From Chlamydoabsidia padenii (lineage: Eukaryota > Mucoromycota > Mucoromycetes > Mucorales > Cunninghamellaceae): a DNA stretch of 64,000 bases. Below the pieces are notes generated by a model. The model ran no database searches. It was not told where the DNA came from and saw only the letters and a program-made list of their open reading frames with translations. Location of the stretch: contig JAIWND010000058.1 in the NCBI GenBank assembly GCA_025330725.1, forward strand, positions 38,120-102,119, written 5' to 3'. Positions 1-14,076 of this stretch are shown in pieces (within the stretch, counting starts at the first letter, position 1; the number at the start of each line of letters is the position of its first letter). Both the position numbers and the translations under genes were made by a program.

Positions 1-47
1 AAAGAAAAGTATTTTGTTGCTCATAACGTATTCAATTGATCTAATAG

Positions 48-797
48 GATATCTTGGAGAACTAACCTTGAATATACCGTGGTCTAACCTGAAAAGTAAA
101 CCAGTAATGGTACATATCAAGAATGTATATGTATTGGCAGTACCGCGTAATGAGTCTAGTATGACACCTGAAGAAATGGCGAATCGTGAATATGAAGCAA
201 AGAAGCACAAACTAGCTGAAGCCGAACTTGTTCATACCTCCTCTGCAGCCAAATCTTCTTTAGAAGACGACGAGACTTCAAAGAATGATACGTTTGTGAA
301 TCAATTGGTGACAAAAATTATGAATAATCTTCAGTTTTCAGTTACCAATATTCATATCAGATATGAAGATAATGTGTCTGCTCCTGGACATCCTTTTGCT
401 ACGGGCCTGACATTAAGTGAATTATCGGCGATCACTACTGATGAAAATTGGATACCTCAGACCATTGGAGACGCTATTCATGTGATTCATAAGTTGGCCA
501 CTCTGGAATCATTGTCGATTTACTGGAACACGGAAGCTCGATCACTTGCTGTTTTAAATGAAGCCGAGTCAAAGCAATCATTCCAACATTTGGTAAGGAA
601 AACGTTGGAAGATCAAGTGAAAGCGAATGGTATTGACGATCGATAAAAATGCTTTTTATTATTATTTTGGATATAGATTGCTACACACTCACATATTCCT
701 GATGAACATCAATACATTTTGAAACCAGTCTCTGGTACAGGAAGGGTAAAGAGACCAAAAAAAAAAAGGGGGAATGGCAGACAGAGCTATTGAAACT

Positions 798-836
<39 letters not shown>

Positions 837-3800
837 GCATGAATATAGATTAAACTGAATAAATCGTTCGGAAGTAAAGTGCCCAAGGTGGATGCCATTC
901 TCTTATTTGATGAATTAGCCTTTGTGATTGATAATGAACAATACAGTAATACCATCTTGTTATTGGATTTATTCCACTCGTACTTGAAAAAACAAAAAGT
1001 AAGTTTTAACAACTCGATTTTTACTTTACTAACCAAAACTTTACTGATTTATTCTTGATACAGTATCAACATTTACACCCGCCTCCTGAAATGACACCCA
1101 AAACACACCCGCGTGAATTTTTCCAATTCGCAAGCCAAGCAGTTTTATCAAAAGTTCATGAACGAAATGCACGGTGGAGCTGGACCCGATTGAAAGAACG
1201 TCGTGATGACCGTATAGCTTACCTGGATTGTTATGTGGCTGACAAGTTGGGCAAAGCGACAGAAGATCAAATGGAACAATTGGAAGCTTTAGAACGCAAA
1301 TTATCATTTGAGGATTTGCGATTTTATCGGAGTATTGCGAAGAATCGCCTGAAAAGGGAAAAAGCATTATTGGCTGCCGAAGAAGAAATACGTCGCAAAG
1401 AGCAAGAGGTTGCACAACGACGACGAAGAGGAAATCAGCAACAACAAGGATGGATCAGTTCATGGTGGTATGGTAGTGACTACTCTTCAAATAATGATGA
1501 TGACAATGAAAACAACACGGTAAAGAGGATGGTACTATAAAGATGGTTTTTGCTCATTGAATTTTTCTTTTTTTCTCGCTTAAAATATCATAGGATGATC
1601 CGGATTTGGTAATTACTGACGAACAAAAACAAGAGTTCTATGATGCTATTGAATATGATGAAGATAAAGCGGCTATTGCTGAATCAATTGAAATTCCAAA
1701 AGATGTAAGTTGATACATATACACCTTTGATGATGAATAAGCTTATTAAATCATGTCTCTTAATAGACGATGTTATTATCACTCCGTACGTCATTGAACA
1801 AAGGTTCATTTACGATTAAACGAAATCCTCATGCCGAACAACCTACTGAATTGGCTTCTTTGGTATTTGATTCTGTGGTGTTTGGATCAACTTTATATGT
1901 GGAATCATGGAAAGCCTCAGCCTCACTTGGCGATCTTCGACTTTATGATGGTGTGACGGAAAACACACGATATCATCAACTAGTAGGTGTTAGTCGCAAA
2001 CATCATCAAAAGACAAGTGGTAATAACAAGTCTATTGCCCATCAACCATTTTTCTCCATTGAATATGAATACCACCCATTGGATAAACGAGCTGATAATG
2101 CGATTGGATTGGTGATGCGAAATATTGATATTGTATACAACCCAATAATAATCCATGAAATCCTCAATTTCTTCACGCCACCTGAAACAAGTATTGATAG
2201 TGTGAATGCTTTAGTTGAAGTAGCTGGTGATACTTTGGAAGATATCAAAAAACAAACACGGTCTACTCTGACATTTGCTTTAGAACAACACACTACGTTT
2301 GATCTTCATGTAGATATGGATGCTCCGATCATTGTGATTCCTGAAAGGTAATATATATATATATATATATATATATATTCTTAGGGTCGATTATTAATTT
2401 CTTTTTCTTTTGGTAGTTGTACAAGTCGAACATCTCGTGGGATTGTACTAGACGCTGGCCATATCAATATAGAAAGTCAATTAGTCTCCCCTGATATAGT
2501 TGCCGCCATGAAATCCAAACGTGCAGCAGATTACACAACAGATGACCATCAACAATTACGATCACTCATGTACGACCGATTTACGATGAAATTGACACAG
2601 ACCAAGATCCTAGTGGGCGGTGACTCTGTCGATATCTGTCTTCAGCAAGTTAGAAATCCCCAACTTGAGTTGGAATATTTGCACTTGGTAGATCGGATTG
2701 ACATGACATTTTTGTTGGAATTATGTATTCTTGATACCTCACCAGAACTAGCAAAGTTCAAAATGTCAGGACATTTACCACTACTTCGGGTGAACTTCTC
2801 AGATGCCAAATATAGAACGATCATGCAATTACCTCAATTGATTAGTGCCTCTGGACTCTTTGGTGGACAACAAAAGGAGGAACTTGAAAAAGATGATGAT
2901 GAGGATTTCAAAAAGGGTGGCGCTGCAGAACTAACCGCGGAAGATATCAAACGACGCAATTTGATGAATCTTAAACTTTGGAAACAAGCAGATGATGAAC
3001 TCTTTGTGGACATGGATAGTGAACATGGCAATAGTTTTCCTTCCGCGACCGATGATGATGATGGTGATGATGATGATGACAATGATACATCAATTGATGG
3101 TGGTACCACAAAGGCATCTTCAGTAACAACGTCTTCTCGTGATAACAAGAAAGTAAGATTGATGGATCAAAAACAATTCGAATTGGATTTCCGAGTGGAT
3201 AAAGTTCTGGCCAACATATATCAAGCCAACCCAGCATCTTCGTCTCATCAACAACAGACAGTAGCGGCTGAGAAACTACTGACCGTACTCTCATTACAAG
3301 GACTTTCTTTGGATTATACTATGCGACCTTATGATATGTCAATGGATCTCACCTTACAAGCCATGGATGTAATTGATCGTATGACTCATGGAGATGAATT
3401 CAAATACTTGGTCACTTCCAATCATGAAGTTTTGGAACTGGACGCTAAACATCAAGATAAGAAGAATGAAGCTCTTGTTCAACTCCATTATATACAAATC
3501 GACAGGAAAAGTCCGGAATATATCGAAAAATACAAAGGCATTGATCGGACGGTTCATCTAACATTGTCAACGTTGAATTTCATAATTACTCGGAGCTCGG
3601 TCTTGACATTGTACAATTTTGGAATGAGTACCTTTGTGGATCCAGAACAAGTTAATTCACCACCACCTCAGGGTGGGCGCAAATCATCATCAGCTGCCAT
3701 ATTATTGCAGCAGCAACAACAACAACAACCAATGATACAACAAGAACAACAAAATGTACGGGTGGATTTGTTCTTGGATAGTGTGAACTTCATCTTGAAT

Positions 3801-5832
3801 AATGATGGTAGACGTATTGCTACTGGTGAATTATCTCATGGTGATCTACTTATTTTGTTGGTGGAAGGCAAAACTAAAGTCCAATCAAAGTTTGCCAATT
3901 TTACTCTAACGGATGATGATCAACAATTACTAACAATTCAAGGCGATGAATTGATTGATTTACGCTACGAAACATTTATTGATCCAAAGGAAGAAGATTA
4001 TCCAGGCTATGATCAATCCTTATATTTACGTATGGGATCTGCTCAATTCACTTTTTTGGAAAAACCTGTATGTGAACTATTGGCATTTTTAAGCAAATTT
4101 GCGGCCATGAAGATTTTTTATGATCGAGCAAGACAAGCTGCTTTGGAAACTGCTCAACAACAATATAATACAATGACCAAAATGCATTTTGACGTAGTAA
4201 TACGTACACCTGTGGTACTTTTTCCTGAACAGCAACAAGGGCATACAGTGGATGTCGTCGTGGCTCATCTTGGTGAAATTTGGGCTTCCAATTCTTTTGT
4301 TCCCAGTGATGATCAACAACTTCTGAATTGCGTCAAAGCAGGATTACGGGCTATGAATCTGACTTCGAAATGGCATCATTTGACAGGTGGTACTGAGCAA
4401 CAACATGTTCCGCTTCAAACATTACCGATCATTGATAATATTGATTTGAACCTGGATATTGTGCTACCTCATATTGAAAATGACTATGTTGTTAATGGAA
4501 CTAAAGGAAGGCCTGGGGCCGATATATCGGGTGATCTTGGTCGTGTTTCGATGAATTTGACTGAACGACAATACAAGTTTTTATTAGATGCGACACAAAT
4601 GTTTTCTCGTGTATTTGGTCAAATACAAGAAGAAGAAATAGTGGATTCGACGACGACAACGACAACGACGAGAAAAGATGATACCTCTTCATCACCACCA
4701 CCATTACCTGCTAAACCTTCCCAACTTTCTTTTTCTGTAACTGAGACTGATGCTACTGATGTTAATGCTTCTTTACGTTTCAAGATGTTACTTCGTATGC
4801 CTACAATTGAATTTGAAGTTTATACTGATACTTTCAACAACAAAGGTGGACCTGTCAGTTTATCAAGATTTGCACTTAATGGCACCTCATTACAAATACA
4901 TGGACAAGAGAATGGTAGTATGGATATTCGATGGCAAGTTCATACTCTTACCGTGGATGATACTCGACCGAATATTCATAGTAAATTCAGACACATTGTG
5001 CCAGTTATGCAAAATGGTCATCAATTTTCAATGCAATGTGATTTATCTCCACCACTTCAAGCTGGCGGTGGTCGACACGGGATTGTTCTACTGACTATCA
5101 ACGAACCTAGAGTGATTGTATCTTTGGATCATGTGTTTATGTTATACCAATTCTTCACAATGCCTGTCACCACTACGAGCAGTCTACAAACAAAAGAATT
5201 ATCATCATCATCATCATCATCAGCTCCACCACTGCCTCGAAGACCTATCCAACGACGTCAATTATCCATCCAAGAGCAACAAGAAGAAGAGTATGATGAA
5301 GCAGTGTTGGATCTTTCGTACCGATTGAATGTGACCAATGTGGAATTTATTTTATTGGCTGATCCTGATGCGAAAAACTCTGAAGCTGTGGTCTTATCAG
5401 CTGAAAAAATTATGATTTCTCATCAATCAGTAATGGCTCTTGCTGTGAAAAAAATGGGCATGTTCCTTTGTCGAATGGATAGTCGTGACACGTCAACATT
5501 ACGATTCATTCAACCATTTGATATTTCAATCTCAATGAACAATAATAACAATAATAATAGCAATAATAATAACAACAATAACAAAAAGAGCAAAAATGGG
5601 GGATTGGTTGAATTGGAAGTCGATGTGGATGCTTTGGTACTTCGACTATCTTATCGCGATGCCATGTTGGTGACCTCCATTTTCAATAAGGCTTACGATC
5701 TTTATCATAAATACACTATATCTTCAACAACTACTTCTGAATCGCCTGGATTAAGTTATGCGCAAACTTTATTGGATCAAGCTACAACAAGTGCTATGCA
5801 TTTTGCTTCTCAAACTAAAGAATCGGTAAATA

Positions 5833-5888
<56 letters not shown>

Positions 5889-7799
5889 CTGATATGTTTC
5901 TATAATACTATACATCCTTTAGTTACGAGCCACTTTTCAAGGAATGCAGATTATCTTGATCGAGGAAGTCCATGAATTCCCTATGATCGACATGACATTG
6001 AAACCTTTCGAAGTAATTGCCTCCAATTGGTCAAAATTGGTAAAGCGCCCCTCCTCTCATACAAGAAATGCTTTTAATCTAATGTCTGCTTTCTTCTTCA
6101 TCTTCTTGGTTAGTTATCTGCTAATGTATCATTTTCAGCTTACATCAATTATTTCAACATCAAAAATTCACATTGGGAACCATTGATAGAGCCATGGCAA
6201 TTCGATTTACAAGTGTCTAAAGATGGCCAACAACAACCACTGAATGTAAAGATCATATCAGCCAAGGATTTAAATGTTAATATTACCCATACATTTTTGG
6301 AAAGTGCCATGACCACTATTGTTATGTTTGACAAACAAAAGAACGTAAGTACAACTCCAATAAGTTGGCAGAAGGCTAAATTCTCTTTATTTCTTGCTAT
6401 AGTCCAATTATTGTGGTGAACGTGGTCATGAATCCCCATACAAAATCAGAAATCGCACAGGATATCCTATTCATATCTGGAATAGTAGTAACAATAACAA
6501 TGATAATGATATTACTGAAGACTCATTCTCCACTGATGGAGTGACTGTACGCAAATTGGAAGATGGCAAAGATCTTCCTTGGTGGTTTGAAGATTGGCGT
6601 AAACGACGTGAAGTAAGTCAATACTAATTTTAAAAAAAAACTTTCAAGCTCTTGCTTACATCAAATTTATTATTATAGATGACAGAAACGGTCAGCAATA
6701 TCCTGAATGTACAATTGGAAGGTGCATTGTGGGAAACTTTACGTAATGCTCACGTGGATACCGAAGGAGAACATGTCTATGCTCTTCGTCCCTTAGTTCG
6801 CAACGTTCAACATCGGATTGTGTTTGATGTCAAGTTGGTCAATAATGTCAAGGTGGTAACGATCCGATCAGCCATGGTAATTGAAAATCGAACCCTTCTT
6901 CCTGTTGATGTGACACTCTTGGATTCACGTGGTTATGCTGATGGCACATTTATCAAGATTGGTAAAGAAAAAGTTATTTGTGTTGACCTGATCTGATTTG
7001 ATCTGATAACCTTATTTGTTTGTTTACTTGTTTGTTAGCCCCTGGTGAAGATTACCCGTTACCTATTGAAAAAGCTTTCCATAATCGATTTTGTATTCGA
7101 CCTGATGGTAACGTGCTGTCCTCTTTTTTTTTTTTTAAGAATAATTATTAACACTTTACCTTTTGATATAGCTGGATTTGGTTACAAATGGACAAGTCAT
7201 GCTATACATTGGTCTGATTTTGTCAAGAACGATGATTACAAAACTACATTTAAATGTGTATCCGAAGAAACCAATAACAATAACAACGATATGCCACCTT
7301 TTATTTTCCAAGTTTATGCCCGACATGATAAAACCAGTACACTCTATGGTCGGTATTGTGCCATGGCCATTCGACTCAGTGCTCCTGTGGAAATTGAAAA
7401 TCTTTTACCTTATGATTTCAATTTTAGAATTATCGATAAAACCTCGGGTCAAGATTACAACTCGTTCTTACGCAAAGGTGGTTCTATCCCTTTACATGTT
7501 GTTGAAAACAAGCATTTGCTGTTACTTAATATCCATATTCCAAGCACAGGTAAATAACATCAATGGCAAAAGGAGAATCCTTTACTTACTCATGTCTGTA
7601 TTCTATCTATTTGAAATAGCTTATAAAGCCAGTGAATTCGCTATTGTCAGTACTCGTGGGTCAGATGATTTGGACATCGATGATACGATCCAATTAACAG
7701 ATCAGAACAATAATTTACTCACCTTGAAAATCAATACTGTGTAAGTTAAGAAAAAAATCTTTTCCCTTTACTTTTCTTTCCTAAATATCATTTATATGG

Positions 7800-7872
<73 letters not shown>

Positions 7873-8863
7873 CAAAATACAGTGACATTCCTGACTCTGG
7901 TGGTGCTCGCAAATATAGTATATTTTCTCCTTATATCATCATTAACAAGACTGGATGTCCCATTGCATTGAAGCCTAAACTTGCTTGGCAAACTTCCATG
8001 TTCAACTCACAATCACCGATTTCTGTCTCCCGTCCTGCTTCAAAAGTAAATCGAAGTTTGAAAACATATTGCTTGTTGCTAACCTCTTTTGGCCTTTTGA
8101 CTATTTGACCTTTTTCTAGCCTGAGCCATTTATGTATTCTTATCCTAAGTATGATAATCGTAATCGATCTCTTATCCAAACTTCAGGTTCTGAATGGAGT
8201 CAGGTAAAAAAGAAAGTGATTAACATATCGAATGTCAATCAGAATTAACTCTATTTACCTCTAAAAAAAGCCCCTGAGCTTTGAAGCTGTGCGTGCAGTT
8301 TATGATGTTAGTATACCAACACCTTCACAATCCGAGGAATTTCATATTGGTATCAATGTTCAAGAAGGAATAGGAAAAGTTAGTAGAAAGAAAGAAAGAA
8401 AGAAAAGACCTGTATCTAATGATTTTGTGATTCACCCTATATAGTATAAAGTCACGAAAATGGTGACATTGACCCCTAGATTTGTCCTAAGCAACCATAT
8501 GGATGTTTCCATCCGGTATCGTGAACCTGAATCACGTGTGGATCAAGAAGTCGAACCTCATGCCCGAACACCTCTTTATCGAATTCGAAAGAGTGCTGAA
8601 AAACAACTATGTATCAAGCTTCCTGGGATTAACAATGTATGGTCTGCCCCCTTCAATATTCAAGACATTGGAAAAATACATGTGCGACTGAATAACTCAA
8701 CCGGAGCCACGGTGATGTTAATGCGAGTAACAACTATTCTAGAAGACGCCACTGTTTTCATTGTACTGGATAAAGAAAAAGATGACCAATGGCCTTACAT
8801 ATTGGTGAATCGGACAAATGAAGACATGACATTTTATCAAGAAGTAAGTTTGATAATGACGAC

Positions 8864-8913
<50 letters not shown>

Positions 8914-10051
8914 AAGGAAAATGTAAGTAAACTTTTTATCTTCTCATAGGATCCATTGTCGGCACTTTCAAGCGGTGGCAACCAACGTCTCAATGTTAAT
9001 AAAAGCAAGGTATATACTCTTCCTGCACAATCTAACATTCCTTATTCTTGGGATATGCCTGCTGTTAAAGATAAAAAGATTGTCCTGAACATTTATGGCC
9101 GTGAGCGATCCGTCAATATGCAAGAAATTGGTAGCCAACTACCTTTCCGACATACGGTAATCTATCATCATTTTCTACTTTTCTTTCTTTCTTGTGAAAC
9201 TGAAACTGAAAATTGAATTTATGTATAAAATAACCATTATAGACGAAGTATGGACAACATGCTATTACATCTATAGATATCAAGACTCATGGATCGCGCC
9301 AAATTGTCCAATTGTTTCCATTCAACCAAGGCAAAAGTTTATTCCGTCCGGCCTCTTCTTCTTCGAATAATACTTACAGTAATGCATCAACTTCGACCCA
9401 TTGGGAAACAACACGTATAGATGGCTTTGAAGCCATTGATATTAAACCTGTTTTCAATGCCGTTTTCCAACTTACTTTGTCTCATATTGGTTTCTCGGTG
9501 ATCAACAAACAATTACAAGAACTTGTCTATGTTACATTTAAGGGTATGGATGTCAAGATAACTGATTCAAATATGTATCAATCTCTTCGCTGGAATATCA
9601 AATGGCTTCAGGTACATTCTAAAAAGACAAAAGAAAACAGAAACTCTAATTTTTTATTTTTTATTTTTTTATTTTATTTTATTTGATTTAAAAAAATGTG
9701 CAGATCGACAATCAACTGTACGGGACTCTATTCCCTATTCTTCTTTATCCTACTAACATGACCAAGGAAATGGGCCAAGAAATATTACCAACGTTCCAAT
9801 TGGCATTGGATCGAGTCAAAGATGATTGTAAGTATGATTATGGGATGTGTATATATTTTGTCTTATTATTGACTCAATTGTTATTATATTGTTATATAGC
9901 CCATGGAGTGCTTTATTTCAAGTATTTCTCGGTTTTGCTGCAAGAGCTTAGTTTGGAAATGGATGAAGAATTCATCTATGCTATTCTCGACTTTTCTCAA
10001 CTCAACGTGAATGGATGGAACACTAATATGGACGACAGGTACAGCAATACC

Positions 10052-10110
<59 letters not shown>

Positions 10111-10823
10111 GAAACAATGATTCTAACTGCTCTACCCTCCCCCCTCTTTTTTTATAAATAGCCGTGTTTGGGAGTATAACACAGATATTCCTGATGCAAA
10201 ACAACAAGAAGATATGGCTCTACTTTATTTTGAAGTTCTTAGTGTTCAACCTATTCGTTTTGATCTCTCATTTTTGAGAACTGCCCGAGTGAATATTGTG
10301 GACGACAGGTAGTTAGACGAATTTCATGGCTTTTTTTTTGTTTTTGTTTAACACATACTTCTTGTTAGAAACCAAAATAACTCTGCATTGATGTTCTTTG
10401 TGAACATTCTGACTATGGCTATTGGAAATATCAATGTAAGAAAGAAAAGAAAAGAAAAGAGAAATCACAACAAACATTGATGCATCATGTTGATAGAACG
10501 CACCCATGAGGTTTAATGCATTGGCAATTGAAAATCTTATGGCGAGTCGCCAAGATTTGACCAATCGGATCTTCATCCATTATAGCGATCAATTTGTCTA
10601 TCAAATTCATAGAATGCTCGGATCAGCCGATTTCCTTGGAAATCCAGGTAAGACGTATCGAACTCAATACGACAGTGTATTTACCCTTCTATATCATAGT
10701 CGGTCTTTTCAATAATTTAAGCTCTGGTGTGGCCGAATTGTTTTATGAGCCTTGGCAAGGTCTTATCATGAGTGATCGCCCACAAGATCTAGGCATGGGT
10801 ATAGCAAGAGTAAGAAACTGGAA

Positions 10824-10890
<67 letters not shown>

Positions 10891-11969
10891 CCACGTATCA
10901 ACCACCCAACTCCAACTTTTGTAATTTAGGGATTCAGTGGATTTGTTCGAAAAAGCGTATTTGGTGTGACGGATAGTTTCACCAAATTCACAGGCAGTAT
11001 TGGGAAAGGATTATCAGCAGCAACTATGGATCGCGAATATCAAGAAAGACGACGTATGAATATGGCAAGAAATAAACCTCGGCATGCATTGGTTGGTATG
11101 GCTCAAGGTGCAAATTATTTTGCCAATAGTCTTGCAAGCGGTGTCACTGGTCTTGTGGTAAAAATCTTCTACAAAAAAAAGGGGGCAAGAAGAAGGAGAA
11201 TAGTAGCTAACGTCTTACTTCCTGACTTTATTTTAAGACTCAACCTATTGAGGGTGCATCAAGAGAAGGGGTTGGTGGTTTCTTTGCTGGTGTTGGGAAA
11301 GGACTTGTTGGGTAAGTGAGGGACAATGATTACAAAAGAAAAGAAAAAAAAACTCGAATGATTTTTTTATTTATTTGTTTGTTTGTTTTTATAGGGCTGT
11401 CACCAAACCTGTGGTAGGCGTTTTTGATCTTGCAAGTAATGTTACAGAAGGCATTCGAAATACAACAACACCTTCGGATACAAATGATATTGAACGAATA
11501 CGGTATCCAAGATTTATAGGTGACTCAGCCGTTTTGAAAGTAAGGAACAATAAAGACCAGGAAATCTCTCTTTTGTTTTTCAAACTAACCAACCCCCAAA
11601 TTGTTTCTACAGCCTTATTCAATTCGTGAAGCACAAGGTCAAAGTTGGTTGAAGGATGTGGGTGGTGGAAAATATTTGAAAGATGCTTACATTGCTCATT
11701 GCCATGTTCAAGATAATGATCGAGTTGCTATGTTGACATCCAATCGCCTTATGCTTATGAGAACCAAAAGACTTGGCGTGGAATGGCAAGAACCTTTCAC
11801 TGATATTCAAACAATCAAATGTGAACCGACAGGTATTGCGATTTATCTTCGTAGTATGAGCTGGGAACCATTTTTGGTCATTCCAGAAAAGGCAAGCCGA
11901 GAACATTTTTTCAAAAAAATCGAAGAAACCGTTTTACAATATAACGCGGTCAGAAGACCTGTACAATAG
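48..11969 (+). CDS. VPS13: VPS13 bridge-like lipid transfer protein (5' end outside window)
   Basis: Vps13 moves bulk phospholipid between membranes at contact sites through a long hydrophobic groove. The window opens in an intron; the first visible exon begins about position 48 with chorein-domain sequence ([17 protein letters not shown]), so roughly the first 60 residues are missing. About two dozen exons follow, separated by short GT-AG introns. The largest runs 2417-5829, and its frame reads on falsely into an intronic poly(A) run (5840-5886). Later landmarks in order are the WEPLIEPW block (about 6175-6205), the adaptor-binding (VAB/SHR-BD) repeats (6680-8930), the ATG_C-like helical region (10930-11330) and the C-terminal PH-like domain (11600-11966). 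The total visible length is about 3,000 residues, normal for the family. The stop is TAG at 11967. Family assignment is firm; exact exon edges are partly inferred. Confidence 0.95.
10825..10889 (+). repeat. Intronic A65 homopolymer in VPS13
   Basis: A run of 65 adenines lies inside a VPS13 intron, shortly after a GTAAGAA donor. It is the longest of a series of poly(A)/poly(T) runs in this gene's introns; others are near 800-835, 5840-5886, 7830-7872, 8864-8911 and 10062-10109. The exact length is vulnerable to sequencing error. Confidence 0.9.
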
Positions 11970-11992
11970 CTAGACTTTTTTTTCAAATAAAT

Positions 11993-12029
<37 letters not shown>

Positions 12030-12128
12030 ATCCCACTACTGTGATTTTTATTTTCAACGAAAAGAAAAGAAAATGAAAACAGAATGTTTGTTTTGTAAAA
12101 TGATACATAAAGTAGCCCACATAGCCAA

Positions 12129-14076
12129 CTACAATCGTGCCCCTTTGGGGAAGTACTTCATGGCTTGACGCACCCCAAGATCTGCCATTATTTCTTCAGA
12201 TCCTCCGAGAATAGCCTATTAAAGTATTATGATTAGACCTGAGTATTGAATGCTTCATTCAATTTTAGTTCTTACCGAAAATTTGTAGGTACGTTGAAGG
12301 GTTTCGATATTTCTACCCATACCAGTTTTAGTGATTGCACGGCCACCAAAAATTTGACAAGCTTGATCGGAAACGTGATGTAACATTCGAGTCATTTGGT
12401 ATTTGCAAAGAGCGAGAGGCCCGGCTAGTTTAATGGACTGCTCCTTGTAATTCATATGGTTCATTTGATAAGTAAGGTTTTCAAGCCAATTATGCATGCT
12501 TTCCACTTGGGCAATCTGGGATAAAAAATGTTATTCTCCGCCTCTCAAATACCTTTTTTCTTCTTCTTTTACCATGCCAGCAAGTTTGTTGCGTATCACA
12601 GGTTGATCAATTAATCGTTTACCAAATACTTGTCGTTGATTTGCCCACTTGAAGCAATCTTCCACTACCAATCTTGCAGCCATTGATGCACCACACAACA
12701 TGATGTATCGTTCATGATTGAAGTTTGCTAAAAAACAAAAAAAATATAATTAGTCGGGTCAAAAATCAAATTGTTTTGGAAATAATAGCAATTGGTAAAA
12801 ATAACTTACACAAGACCACTTTAAATCCTTGGTTTTCTACTCCAAGGAGATTTCCTACGGGGACTTTTACATTTTCAAATGTCACATAAGCGGTACCGGC
12901 GCTTGAGCCAGAAGAAGTTTTGATTAGTTTAGTTTCAACACCTTCAGTTCGTTCAATTAACAACATGGACATTCCATCATTAGTCTGAACAGCCGTAGAA
13001 AAATAGTCAGCAAAACAACTGCTCAGAGAGAGAGAGAGAGAGAGATGGTTTTATGAGAACGTGTAGCTACAATTTTTCGACTTTTGTAATATTTACCCGG
13101 TAGTGATCCATTTTTTTACACCATTGACAATATAGTAAGATCCATCAGATGATAATTTTGCAGTTGTTTTAACAGAGGCGACATCAGAGCCTGCTCCTGG
13201 CTCGGTAATAGCTAAACACATACGTTTCTTGCCACTTAGAACTAAAGGTAGAACCTTTGATAGTAAAAAAAAAAAAATATAAGTGATTAATGATATGTTG
13301 TCCAGAGATGTGAAAACAAAATACCTTTGCCTTGAGTTCAGGTTTAGCAAAATTGATAATTGTAGGAACCGAGATAGTCATGCCGCCTAAAACGCCAGAG
13401 CCCAAACCAGGGCAGGACCAACGAGCAAATTCTTCATGAACAATCATTTCATAAAAATAATCGTATTCTTCTGGCTTGATGTTACCAGGCAATTGAACAC
13501 CTTTGACAGCATCGGGCCCAATATTCGCAGCCAAAAGTCCGGTAGAACCTAACTTTTGGACGAATGCATCGGGAGGACGCTCACCTGAATCCTCCAATTC
13601 ACGCGCTTCCGATTTCATAGAATCCAGAATCTCACGTACAGCGATTCGAAACTGTGCATGTTTTTCGCTAAAAAAAATCCAAATTAAAAAAAAGAGTGGT
13701 GTGTTATTCTTGGGTTGATATTTTCATGGTGCTGGTTGACTTACTTGAAATACGGTGACTTGTAACCCATCCAAAAACTTGATTCCGCATAGGGTACTTT
13801 TGAGATATCACCGGCCTGGTATAAGGTAATTTGTGGTGTTTCATTGGTAATGGTACCTATTTTGTAGCGATTGTACTTGACCAAAACTTCTTGCTTATGT
13901 AGACCATAGAAGGCATCTGTGGCATCTTTACCTGCCCATTCAAGGATGGGGAAAGAACCGCCAGGGTGTATGTCGATAAACCGACTCATATCGTATACAT
14001 TGGTGTCAATGATAATCCATAGATCATTCTCTGACGAATGTTTGGCAACTTCAATGCGACTGTAAACTTTCGACAT
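12129..14076 (-). CDS. Cytochrome b5 / acyl-CoA dehydrogenase fusion protein
   Basis: The N-terminal ~85 residues form a cytochrome b5 domain with the haem-ligand motif HPGG ([17 protein letters not shown]) and the second histidine in YGLHKQ. After a linker follows an acyl-CoA dehydrogenase domain of about 400 residues, with the FAD/substrate stretch [19 protein letters not shown] and GVKKWITTG in the middle, and an [18 protein letters not shown] C-terminus. The start is the ATG at 14074-14076 and the stop TAG is at 12129-12131. Several short introns interrupt the gene, one carrying a (GA)n microsatellite near 13022. The family oxidises a CoA thioester at the alpha-beta bond; the fused b5 could pass electrons on, but the actual substrate and electron acceptor cannot be read from the sequence. 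No mitochondrial leader or obvious peroxisomal C-terminal tripeptide is seen (it ends GARL). It is convergent with VPS13, with 159 bp between stops. Confidence 0.9.
13022..13044. repeat. (GA)n microsatellite
   Basis: A short run of GA dinucleotides lies in an intron of the cytochrome b5/acyl-CoA dehydrogenase gene. Confidence 0.85.

Noticed and set aside
689..1415. Minus-strand open frames opposite VPS13
   Set aside because: They are shadows of VPS13 exons and a poly(T) intron; no family sequence.
5840..5975. Poly-Lys extension of the long VPS13 frame
   Set aside because: The Lys run is an intronic poly(A) tract read as codons; a GT donor precedes it and a TTTAG acceptor rejoins conserved VPS13 sequence.
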